The notes under the pieces were generated by a model that searched no databases, was not told the origin of the DNA, and was given only the letters and a program-made list of their open reading frames with translations. A program made the translations under genes and the position numbers. From Certhia americana (taxonomy: Eukaryota; Chordata; Aves; Passeriformes; Certhiidae), in assembly GCA_018697195.1 (NCBI GenBank), contig CM031879.1, positions 22,346,420 to 22,410,419 on the forward strand: 64,000 nucleotides of DNA, given 5' to 3'. This document shows positions 46,901-57,455 of this stretch, piece after piece (the first letter of the stretch is position 1; every line of letters begins with the position of its first letter).

Positions 46901-49900
46901 CCATGATGGGAAGTACTTTCTGTAGTATTTGAGCATCTTATTATTTTTAAGTTTTAAAAAGCACCTCTGCCAAATACTAAGGTAGTACTGGTAAGTTAGA
47001 TTTTTAGAAAGAGATCAAGAAATTTTAATAAATATGTCCAATTAAAAATAATTAATATGTTCTCATATGCTCTAGGACCTGCTTTATGGACAGAGACACT
47101 GTTTTGTATTTACAGTGCAGTAGTGTAAGTTTAGCTTTGCAGGGATCTCACCACCTCAGTTGCCCACAAGCCTGACTTTTTGACCTGGGTAAGACCATCT
47201 GTGCCCTTGGTTTTTTCTTGCCCCCAAAAGGGGCATTGATAGATTTCTTTTAAAACTAGACTATTCCAACCATGTTAATTAAAAAAAAAAAAAAAGAGAA
47301 CAAATATTTATAACAAATATTCCCATATGAATCATAGAACATAATATGCTTTATATCAGTGTAGGAATGTCACTGACAAAAATAGAGACCTGCATTCCTA
47401 TGTGCTTCTTCCACTATTCCAGCAAGTTGTTTTAAACATACAAGTAGTTAAATTGATTTCTGCTCAGATAATTAAAACCAAACATCTGGTCACATCCCAG
47501 ATTTGTGATATGGCAATGAAGTGGGGCTGTTGGAATGCCAGTGACTTCCTTGAAGTAGTCATATCATTTACTAGTTGGAAAGAAAATTAAAAGTCCTTTG
47601 GTTTTATAATACAGTCTCACTTTGTTACTAAGTGCTTGACTGAAAAAGGCTGCCCCGCTCTGCATCAATCTCACTTCTTAACATGGAGCTTTCCTTTCTC
47701 TTACCTTCCTCCCATGATGACATTCCTCTTGTATAAATTTTAGTATGTTCATATTTCATGAACTCTTAAGGCATAATATTTATAGATCAAATATCCATAT
47801 CTACATAATTAGGAATGAATTATTTGCCATCTATGAACCCATCTGTTGTTCTCTAACATCATATAGATAGCTAAAATGTCAGAGATGAAGCTGAAATGGG
47901 TATAATGCTATCCAGATGTTAAATTATTGATAAGGGTAATCTCTCCAATACAAACTAAGGAAGGTCTTATTCTAAAATGTTTGTTAAAAGTTGTATAAGC
48001 ATTTTAAGTGTACTGTATTTTAAAATTCTGCACAGATCTGATGCCTGGCATAGGTACAATGCTTTACACAGTCTTTTAAAAAATCATTTAACTATGAAAT
48101 ACCAATGAATTTCTCGGCAATGTTTGAAACGCTGGTCAGGGTAAAGGGCAACTTCATGAAGATGAGCTGGAGAGGGTCAGAGGGTCAGCACGGTGATCCT
48201 GCAGCTGGAACAATGGGAAAAGAAGGCACCTTCACCTCCCAAGGGGCTGAATGGCTGTGGCCATTTGGGATCATTTCCTCCTATCCAGTCTGTGTCCTAG
48301 CACTATAGACCACATCGATCCTTGGGATGACTGGCAGGAGCAGGAGGGTAAGCTCGCCAGCCCGAGGGTTGTGTGACAGTGAGTCAAGGAACCAGAGCAG
48401 ATCAGCCACATGGGGATGACTTGATGCTACCAGTGGGTGTCACTACAGACCGTAATTTGGAGACCCATCACGGGCCTGGCACTACAGGGTGGATGGGAAA
48501 GGGCTGAGAAGCAATTCATTACACTTTGTTTTCCCTGTGTATATTTATATTTACCTGTGCATTTCTAAACAGGCCGTGAAGCGGTTTTTGAAACAGGAGT
48601 GCAAATGTCACGGTGTGAGTGGATCGTGCACTCTAAGGACCTGCTGGCTTGCCATGGCAGACTTTAGGAAAACAGGAGATTATCTGTGGAAGAAATACAA
48701 TGGAGCAATTCAGGTGGTCATGAATCAAGATGGCACGGGTTTCACTGTGGCTAATAAGAAATTTAAGAAGCCAACTAAGAATGACCTGGTATACTTTGAG
48801 AGCTCTCCAGACTACTGCATCAGGGACAGGGATGTAGGTAAGCATCTATCATTACATGTGAATGTTTTTACTTAAGACATTTGTACTTCAAAGGTCAAAA
48901 TTTATAATTTTATTGACAGTGTGTGTGTATATACATATGTATATATACATAGATAAATATATATATACACATAGATATACACATACATACATACATATAC
49001 ATATATAGATACCTATATATATAGATATCTATATATATCTATCTCCATGCATGTAACCAGCAGGAAATAGGAAAGAAGATGTTTTGGAAGGACTCGGTGC
49101 AAGAACAATAGTACCTTGATGTCTCTAGGTGTACAACAGCCAGTTACTCTAATATGATTTCTACCAGATGCTATGGAGCCCTGGAGAAGCTGTAAAGCAA
49201 AGCTGCCTTCAGTAGAAGGCTGAGTTGTTCTCTGGAGGCAGGTCCATACTGGACACAGCCACACATACTGCTTGTGGCACACAGCTCGCTCCAGAGCTGC
49301 CCCAAGTCCAGTGATGTCCCTGTGATGCCACCTGCTGTTGCACTCCTTCCTTTGCACGTTGTTATGCTATCACTGCGGTGCCCTCCTTTATCTGCACGTT
49401 CCCAAAACTCACTGTGACTGTGGACTCCGGCTGCAGACATGCCTGTCCCCATCTGATGTGGGAGGTACAGCTTGTGACAATCCAACCCTGCTTGCCCAGT
49501 CAAGGCAGCTGTGGGGAACATGGGGTGGGGCAGCTGGAGGATGTGCAGGTGGATGAAAGAGTAGAGGTCGGTGGGACACAGCACATTGGACTGAGTGGCA
49601 CAGCCGTTTATTCCTATGAAGAGGAATATTCCTATAAAGAAGCAGTGTTGGCTCTGTCCATGACAACCATCTCATTTTCAGAAGAGTTGTGCCAGCCCCC
49701 GTGGGAAGAGATAAAGTATTGGTGTTGCTATTAGCACTAGATTTTCCTGTTTCAGAGATTCAATAGAGACACACTTAGCAGTGTTACAGAATTCAAGGCA
49801 TTGCCAAGCACCAGGAATCCTGCTAACAGCTCTTGACCCATGTATAATGTTTCCTGATGTGGCAATTAAAAACTAGCAAGTAGAAAACCAGAAATTTGGT

Positions 49901-52900
49901 AAAGAGAGGCAGACTGAGTAATTTATGAGAGAAGTTGTGGAACTAATTAATAGGTTGTATAATGGACCAGATTGCACCCCATATGACAAATCCATAAGTA
50001 TCTGGATAGCAATGCAGCTCAACTCTTTTTGGCACTGCTGCATGTTTACAGTCCAAGTTAGCTCTGAATAAACATTGCAAAAGAGCTGTACTTAAATAAG
50101 AACAATATGTGAATTCCTGGTCATGTACTATTGACTTCAATGAACCCAGAATTTCATCTAGTACAATTACATTGTACAGTGTTTCTGGTTAGTTGAGTCA
50201 TCAACATAATTTTAAATGTCACTTATTATTTTGGCAGGTGATATTTATTGCCTGCACGAGCACATATCATTCCTTGAGTAGTGGCTGATCCAAGTAAAGA
50301 AATGGGCATATTGTGGCATCATGCAGAAATTAACTTTGCAGGCTAAGGTTTTTTCAAAATATTTATCTCTTGATGCTGCCTCATTCATTGTAAAAAAACA
50401 TGATTTCTTTTTCCCTGGAAGAAGAAGTTGCACACTACCAATTCTGTGTCATAAAGCCATTTAATAATCTCTTTGTACTAAGCCTAATCTCATCTGTCAG
50501 TTTTGTTATTGTGAAGGAGAGTGGGCATTTTTCACCACAGTGTATTATGTGCATTTTCTAGACACTGACAGGCTTGCCCAGAGATGGTAAAGTCTGACAT
50601 ATTCTTTGGCTTAGCTCAATATAAGGCTGCAGCTGAGGTGGTGTTTCTTTGCTGCCCAGAATTCAGAGAATGTGGCTGTTTGGAAGAGTGTATTTTTAGA
50701 AAACTGCAGTAAACCTTTGAAAGGATGTGGGATGCCCTGCTGCTTGCATGGAGCAAAGAAAGAACCACATAAACAAAACCTCATCTGGCTTTGAGGGAGA
50801 TGATTTTGGCTGCTGCACTACATTTTTTTCATTTTTTGGTTTGCCCTGTTGAGCATTGCAGAATGTCAGCCCTGTTAAATGACTGCAAATGAAATGAGAT
50901 TATGGAAGTCTGAGTTTGGAAGTAGGTGGGGAGCACCCCAGTGTTAGTTGAATCTAATACCACAGTGTTTTAGTGTGTCCTTGAATACAGTCCTGCCTTT
51001 CATTCTCCAGGGAATTCAAGCGATCTAGTGCTTCAGGAAAAAAAAATTATCTCCAGGTTGGTTAGTATTGGAGCTGAATGAAGGATTCACAGAGCAAACC
51101 TTATGAAACATTATGGCTTCACCAGGAGACAACTTCACAAACTGTAAAATGTCCAAGCCAGTGTCCTCTGTGGCTTGATTGTGCTAACACATAGGAACCA
51201 GTGAGTTAAAAGTACTCAAGGATTTTGCCATCAGCAGCCTACACAGGAAAAAAGCAGATACTTTCTCTTTCCCACTGCAGCTTTCACCCTGGGTCTGGCA
51301 TTCTGTCTGAGGGGGCAACTGGACATGCATACATGGAACACCTCAAAATGTGGTTTGTTTGGGGGTGTTTTTCCTCTAAAAAGGAAGAGTAATTGATTTC
51401 AGGAGGAGTATAATATAGGAAATTACTAATACTAACTCAATAGGAAGATAATGTAATAACCTGACCACCTCTTTCCTTGCCTTAAAATTTCATGAAGGAC
51501 CAAATGAAGATTTTTTAGAAGTGTTCAGAATTCATTTAACCCTGCACACATAATTCTGCTGAAATAATTTTTGCTCACAATTTCATACTCAAAAGTTGAT
51601 AAAAATAGAGATAGAACATCCCAGAGATCTTTTAAAAAATCATCCTAGGTAAACTTTTGTTTTTATCAGCACATGGCCATTTCTTCAGTGCTGGCCTGGG
51701 AAATCCCAGCCCCTCCAGAAAAATCTGTCTCCAATGTGTACTGCCTGTTCTCTCCTGCCCTTCTGTTCTGTGTGTTGTCCATAAGATCCAGTAGTTTCAG
51801 AGCTTTTCGTGAATGTTTCCTTTAATTATTTTTTCCCCAAGAACACTTGTGAGGAAACAATCATTGGAAATTTCACTGGGTTCCACTTTTTTTTTTGCTT
51901 TTCTTCGTGTGTGTGTATGTGAAAATCTAATAATGGATGTTATTGCTTGACACCAAATTTTAATCAGTAGAAAGAAAACCTCTCAATATATACTAGTAAA
52001 TACATTTTAGGGCTTTAAGAATGGAAAAGAAATATTTTTCAGCGTAACACATGTTGACTTTCAAAAATAACTGTGCAAACTGAGAAGAAAGGACTTGATA
52101 TACAGACTGTGAAGTTGGCAGTATGAAAAGCTGTGGATGTTTTGGCAGGTAAAATGTGCGTCGGCATGGCAATTCCAACATTTGAAATAAAAACAAAGAG
52201 GTTGTACAAGAACTTTTTACAAGTTAGAACCTACTACTCCTGCCTTGTAAGTGCTGAGGAGGAGCATTGCAGTAGCCAGTAGAAAACTCTGCCTTATTTT
52301 GTGCAGTGTCTTCTGCTGCCTTCATCACTTGGGCCTGCCAAAGAGCACAGTAACTTGTCTGGCTCCTCACTGCTGGTTATTGTTCATTTCCTTTCTCACT
52401 AGAGAAGCTGCAGAGATTCTGTAGATGCTGTTAGAACTTTAAAGAAAGGTTGGTTTTGCTCAAAAACTAAGCCTTTATGTGAGTTTGTTTTCACTTTTGT
52501 CACAATCTGTGGGCAATTAAGTCCCCTGTCCTAGTTGTGTAGTAAATGTTGATGTTTTGTGGTCAGCATCAGATGATACCAGTTTCTGACTGTCTGTTAA
52601 TGGCTGAAATAATTTTGGTTTTGAAGCTGGTGACAAAACTCCTGTTGAAAGCAGTGGGTGCATCCTGCTTAGGTTGTCCTTTTGTGCTGTGTGATTTCTC
52701 CTTACGTCTGGAAATATGAACACTGGACTTAGAAACTAACTTGTGCCTCAGCTGAGGAATGTAGTTAAACCTTTTTGGGCAGCTCCTGGTGGATATGTGG
52801 GAACACAGGGTCATCCTTCACCCCCAGCAGCCAAATGGCACAGCACCACTCTGCTCTGGGTTGGGAGTTGTGCTGAGGTGGAGGGCAGCTTTGCTTTTAT

Positions 52901-55900
52901 TCCACTGGTGTGAATTCCTGATACACAGTGTTAAATCCCATGAGTCACAAACTTGGCCTTTGTACTGTTTTTTTTGGTCTGAACAGAGAGAGCAGGACAA
53001 GTGCCTTTAAAAGCTCTTCACAGAATCAGTTAGAGCTGAGAGCATCAAACCTTTGAGCAAATACCACCATGTCAACTAGATCATGCACTAAGTGCCACAC
53101 CAAGTCTTTCCTTAAATATCTCAGGGCCAGTGACCCCACCCCTTCCCTGGGAAATACATTCCAATGTCTAATAACCCTTTCTGTGAATTTGGGTGTATTT
53201 TGCACAGTCTGGAAAGTGATGCATATTGCTGTGGGCTGACACAAACAGCAGAACTTGCATTCAGGTATCCCAGCTGTTTGCTCAGCATCATGGATGGAGG
53301 AGAGTGTGATGGCTGGGAAGTAGGATCTGGCTTTTTTTCTGCCACAGGTTTCCTGTGGGACCACAGGTGCATCATGTAGTTCTGCATCCCCCTAACTCCT
53401 CAGCCTTGCCTAGGCTGGGGCACTGAGGGCCACTGAAAGTCTCTCTTCCCCCGTCATGGAGTGATTCCTGAAAAAAGATCTGGGAAAGGGCTCTTGGCAT
53501 CACTGCTGTGCCTGTTATGCCAGTTGCCTCAGTGCAGCTGGATCTGCAGGGAGAACTTCATGGCTGAGGGCTTGCTGGGAGTGTGTGTGCCCATATGGGT
53601 CACTGCTGGGGATACCTCTCCTCCCCAGGCCTTCCTTCAGGGGATTCAGATGCTGGCACTGGCTATAGGACAGTAGGCCAGGAGCAGGAGTTACTGCTGG
53701 TTTCCTGGTGTAGGGTGTGCCTGAGGCACCACATCACTGGTTGCTACAGCTAACTGAGATGCTCCCCCAAATATCAGAGGCTTACTTTAAAGTGCTGTTC
53801 AGCCATCTCCCAAGGATGTTATGCAGAGCATTGATCATTAGGCAGCAGCACAAACATGCTCAGAGCCCAAGGAGGTTTGGGATTTATCAGGCTGCAGGTG
53901 CAGGAGCCTGTTTCTGGCTCCATTCAGAGTGTTTTCTCTTCCCTCTGCCAGTTCCCTCTGGGGTGGCTCAGCACATCCCTGGCTGGCTGGCACAGCAGCA
54001 CCTTTGCAGCTCAGGAGCCCTGAGCCAGGCCAGGGGCTGGGCTGATGGCAGCAGGGATGGCAGCCCAGTGGCCCCAGCAGGGGTGGCCGTGGGCACCTGT
54101 GCTGTGAGCACCCTCCTGCTCTGCCTGCAGCAGACATGAACCAGCATTCCATAGTGAAGCTCTCCAGGTGTATACCCACTATTTAAATGAATATTTAAAT
54201 AGTTAAATAAATGCAGGATTCTAGGCTGTGGGAGGGAAGCTGAGATGTGTTCTAGGGCCTGAAGCACTTCTCCAGGACAGCTGTTGAAGACTGTCTTAAA
54301 CTTGATGCAGAAAGAGGAAAATTTGCACCCCCATGGCTGAGAGGCTGGATCATGTGTCAGACCCATGAAAAAACACAGTTTGAGAAGGCAACTTTGGTCC
54401 AGTTCCTGAGAACCCTCATTGCATTAGTGGTTTAGGGTTAGCCCCCATATAATATGAAGTCTTCCTAATGCTGGGAGGGGTAGCAAGGGATGGAGAGACA
54501 GTGAATACTTGTATATTACAAACTGCTTTAAGAATGCAGCATCAGAGCATACAACCATAAATTCATCATAGGAGAAAAAAAAAAAAAAAAAGGAAGCTGG
54601 AATTGATTCAGCTTAAATTATTAATAATTACAATTTAACTGCAGTTCACATTTTTATTAATTAAGATCGGTTTGCTATCCTAGCTCATGAAAATTTTAAT
54701 TAATGTTTGCATGTATTTATTTTCCTTAAGAAGGTAAATTGTTCATGTTCAGTGTGCACCTGCAAATACAGATTGTAAAATATTTCCAGTTAATTTACTG
54801 ACAACAGGTGTTATTTAGGGAATATCACCTTGCCCAAGAAGAGGATGGTGTTGGTCTGTGGAAAATGTCAGAAGAATGTTAATTTTTTGGATATATTTGC
54901 ATTTGACTCATAATAGCAATAAATAGGAAATTAGGTGAGGCAATTAATTTTTATGAAGTGTTCAGATTGGTGGTAATAACCTGTCAGCAGCTGTGGTATT
55001 GATCCTAAAATGTACCCTAAAATCAGTTTGTGTTAGATGAACAGTAGCTCCTATGTGGTATACTGTTCAGACTAAGACATGCCTTGCAGAGCCATTTTGT
55101 GCCACATGGATATAGGCACAGGCATTTCAACCACTCCTCCTGAGTGTTTCAAGAACATGACAAGGTGTGGTATGGTTCCTCTCCCTCTTTCTGTCCACAG
55201 CAGGCTATAATTTAGTTTCTTCTAATCTCATTCATGAAAGGGGAGAAGAACCCTTGGTGTTACCCCACAGAGATGAGAGGCACACAGAGCAGCATCTCCT
55301 CAGCTACCACCTGAACAGGTGGAATGGAGCCTTGTGGGTGGGCACAGCAGTGATGCCAAATGCCTGGGGTGCTTCTGCACTCACTTCTGCAAGGCTTTAA
55401 TCACTGGCAGCACAGTTACTTTATCTACTGAGTCCCTCACAGCCACCAAATTTTGTGGTCTTCTCTTTCCCCACCCTCTCCTGCACACCCAGAGCTCCTC
55501 AGCAAAGCCCATGAGATCCAGAGCATCATGAAGATGCTGCACCTGGGCATTCCATTTCAGACAGTCCTGGGGGACTGGGTGCAGGGAGCAGGACTGCCTT
55601 GGGATGGGTGTCTGCTCTCTAGAGGGGAAGAAAGTGCCAGGGAAAGATGAAGCAAAATGTAATGATATTAACAGAATCAGGCAGACCCTTGAAGTGTGTC
55701 ATCCATTTTATTCCTCATCTCCAGGCCTGATTTCTAGGGGAACGATGGGAGCAATTTTACCTTTATAGACATTTCCCTGGCTTGATATTGAATCCTGGGT
55801 GATGTGATGTTAAAGGATAAAATACACTGTGAATTATGTCTCCTGTACCTATTTCCATATGATTGCTGTCTTTCCTTAAAATCTGCCTCCTGACCTTTGC

Positions 55901-56146
55901 TGCGTTCCCTTTGCAGGGTCCCTTGGGACAGCTGGTCGGGTGTGCAACCAAACCTCCCGCGGCATGGACAGCTGTGAAGTGATGTGCTGTGGGAGAGGCT
56001 ATGACACCTCCCGTGTCAGCAGGATGACAAAATGCGAGTGCAAATTCCACTGGTGCTGTGCTGTGCGCTGCCAGGACTGCCTGGAAGTGGTGGACATTCA
56101 CACCTGCAAAGCTCCAAAGAGCGCTGGCTGGATTTCCCGGACATGA
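40829..56146 (+). CDS. WNT2: WNT2: secreted Wnt ligand; 5 coding exons, 358 aa
   Basis: Join 40829-40908, 42269-42492, 45459-45736, 48573-48837, 55917-56146. These total 1077 nt with all phases matching, giving 358 aa (human 360). Wnt ligands are lipidated, secreted glycoproteins that bind Frizzled and LRP5/6 to activate beta-catenin signalling; WNT2 acts in lung, heart and vascular development in other vertebrates. Seen here: a hydrophobic signal peptide (about 1-24), 24 cysteines in the mature part, the Wnt signature [15 protein letters not shown] with the lipidated serine at about Ser210, an N-glycosylation sequon NQT at about 293, and the C-terminal cysteine-rich module ending [14 protein letters not shown]. 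The N-terminus MNFLPGIWW resembles mammalian WNT2, and no other Wnt fits as well. No disabling change is seen. WNT2B is the nearest alternative, but the linkage to ASZ1 and ST7 settles WNT2. Confidence 0.98.
40909..42268 (+). other. WNT2: WNT2 intron 1 (1360 bases)
   Basis: CpG-rich at both ends (about 41010-41360 and 42160-42268) with an AT-rich centre. Open frames here on both strands are products of the GC-rich composition. Confidence 0.85.
42269..42492 (+). CDS. WNT2: WNT2 exon 2 (residues 27-102)
   Basis: Encodes [60 protein letters not shown] and on to GRVLLR. Matches the human [13 protein letters not shown] and [19 protein letters not shown] blocks. Very GC-rich compared with the other WNT2 exons because it lies in the CpG island. 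Acceptor ccgcag; donor gtgagt. Confidence 0.97.
42493..45458 (+). other. WNT2: WNT2 intron 2 (2966 bases)
   Basis: GC content decays from the island into AT-rich DNA. An A-rich run interrupted by GAG lies at 43952-43983. No mobile element family is recognised. Confidence 0.8.
45459..45736 (+). CDS. WNT2: WNT2 exon 3 (residues 102-194)
   Basis: Encodes [60 protein letters not shown] and on to [10 protein letters not shown]. Almost identical to human. Acceptor tttcag; donor gtgggt; ends in phase 0. Confidence 0.98.
45737..48572 (+). other. WNT2: WNT2 intron 3 (2836 bases)
   Basis: AT-rich, with a poly-A run at about 47281-47295. A GC-richer patch at about 48160-48480 has no recognised identity. 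Confidence 0.8.
48573..48837 (+). CDS. WNT2: WNT2 exon 4 (residues 195-283)
   Basis: Encodes [40 protein letters not shown] and on to [12 protein letters not shown]. It includes the Wnt family signature and the serine that receives the palmitoleate group in the family. Acceptor aaacag; donor gtaagc. Confidence 0.98.
48918..49046. repeat. TA/CATA/GATA compound microsatellite
   Basis: An alternation of GTGTGTGT, TATATACATA, CATACATACATA and ATATCTATATATAT units over about 130 bases, starting about 80 bases after the WNT2 exon 4 donor. Confidence 0.9.
53018..53205 (-). mobile_element. CR1 LINE 3'-end fragment, - strand
   Basis: Starts CACAGAATCAGTTAGAGCTG, then CACCATGTCAAC, CTAAGTGCCACACCAAGTC, CCCTTCCCTGGGAAATACAT TCCAATGTCTAATAACCC, which matches the reversed CR1 tail. 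Confidence 0.82.
54571..54586. repeat. Poly-A run
   Basis: An uninterrupted A tract of about 17 bases, with no recognisable retroposon body upstream. Confidence 0.7.
55917..56146 (+). CDS. WNT2: WNT2 exon 5, terminal coding exon (residues 283-358)
   Basis: Encodes [75 protein letters not shown] and TGA. This is the C-terminal cysteine-rich region that contacts Frizzled and LRP6. The last six residues differ most from human. Acceptor ttgcag. Confidence 0.98.
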
Positions 56147-57111
56147 CGCGCAGGCTACTGACACTGAGGACCACAGCCTTTGCCCTTCCTGGTCCATGCA
56201 GGGAATGCATCAGAGGTCATTCTTACTTTATGCCTGTTTTGCCTTTGTTGTTCATTGCACAGAAGCTGCTGAAAAATTGATACAAACTCCGCAGCTTTTA
56301 CTTTGCATTTCTGCATGACAGTGTTGCTGCAGAGTTATCTCTGCATAAACTGATGCAGCTCTGGAAGGATGTACTTATGCCAAGACTCTTCCAACCACCA
56401 TGTAACTCTCCTCCAGAATCCTTGTGGCAATTCATTCCTGCCATCAGGAACACAAGAAGATATAAAATACGGCACTTTCATAAGATCACCACCACTGACC
56501 ATGTGGGCTCAAGCATCTTCTAAGGGATCCTGGGCAGGTCAGAGTTGAGCCCAGGATACTGAATGGCTCAGGAGTTCGAGCACTGGTTGGTGATTTCCCC
56601 ATGAAAGAAAATTTATGGCCAGATTGGTGAAAAACTTTACTAGAAGAATGTTTGTTTATCCCTGGTGGACTGGAGTGTCCAGTAGGGTGGCAACCTCAGG
56701 CCACCCTAGCCACCATTAGCACACTGTGGCTTCCCGTGGGGCAGGAATTGGCCCATGGCCTAAAACAAAGGACATTGCAGGAGATGTATTCAGCAACAAC
56801 ACTTTGATAGAGTCAAAGTAAATGTCTTAGATATGTTTCTGGAAACTTGCCGTAAAAGCTTTGAAAAAGTAATTAATATTAACTGCTGAGGTTTTGGGGG
56901 TTTTTCTGACCTGAAGTATTGAAGAGAATTGTTTTTCACCCTAGTGAAAGCTGGGTACAGGACATTCAACTACCTAAGGATAAGATTTCCTCTTTTTCAC
57001 ATACACAGTAGTGGAAAAATGTTTGTGAATAGTGATGGAGAAGGAAATGCCTTGCCTCAGTAATGACTTGGATTCTAAAGAAGTTATCAGCTTCTATGTT
57101 CTTTTAAAGTT

Positions 57112-57117
57112 AATAAA
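57112..57117 (+). terminator. WNT2: Candidate WNT2 polyadenylation signal 1
   Basis: AATAAA 966 bases after the stop codon, in an AT-rich context (GTTAATAAATCT). Confidence 0.5.
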
Positions 57118-57430
57118 TCTATTAAATGTGCTCAGAATGATACTTTCCACTCAGATGGAGACATCCAAATTAGATTTTTTATGCAAAACTGCCTGCCTAT
57201 GATTCAAGGTGTATCGGCTTGTGATGGAGGCAGTTACAGGTTGTGCCAGGTCCATATGCTGGGCTGGGATCAGAACAAAACAACTTGCTGTAAAGATGTG
57301 CAGGCTTATGAGGCCCAGAAATTGGAGCCTTGGAGAGGAACTGTGTCAAGAGGGGGACCAGCTGCCTCTGCTCAGGGCAGAGATCAGCAACATGAACCAA
57401 GAGAAAAATGGGTTCTGTGCCAATAAGTAT

Positions 57431-57436
57431 AATAAA
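57431..57436 (+). terminator. WNT2: Candidate WNT2 polyadenylation signal 2
   Basis: AATAAA in the context AGTATAATAAAGCTC, a good match to efficient signals. Confidence 0.45.
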
Positions 57437-57455
57437 GCTCTGAAAAAGCACCCAT

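Larger units (their letters stand above)
48838..55916 (+). other. WNT2: WNT2 intron 4 (7079 bases)
   Basis: It contains a TA/CATA microsatellite just after the exon (48918-49046), a CR1 fragment (53018-53205), a GC-rich block (about 53400-54160) and an AT-rich, TAATTA-bearing stretch (about 54570-54730). The open frames here have no recognised domain. Confidence 0.8.
56147..57455 (+). other. WNT2: WNT2 3'UTR (extent inferred)
   Basis: The first AATAAA downstream of the stop is at 57112-57117 and another is at 57431-57436, giving possible 3'UTRs of about 1.0 or 1.3 kb. Which is used cannot be told from sequence. Confidence 0.5.

Noticed and set aside
55763..56197. 144-codon - strand open frame over WNT2 exon 5
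   Set aside because: Antisense of the conserved terminal WNT2 exon.
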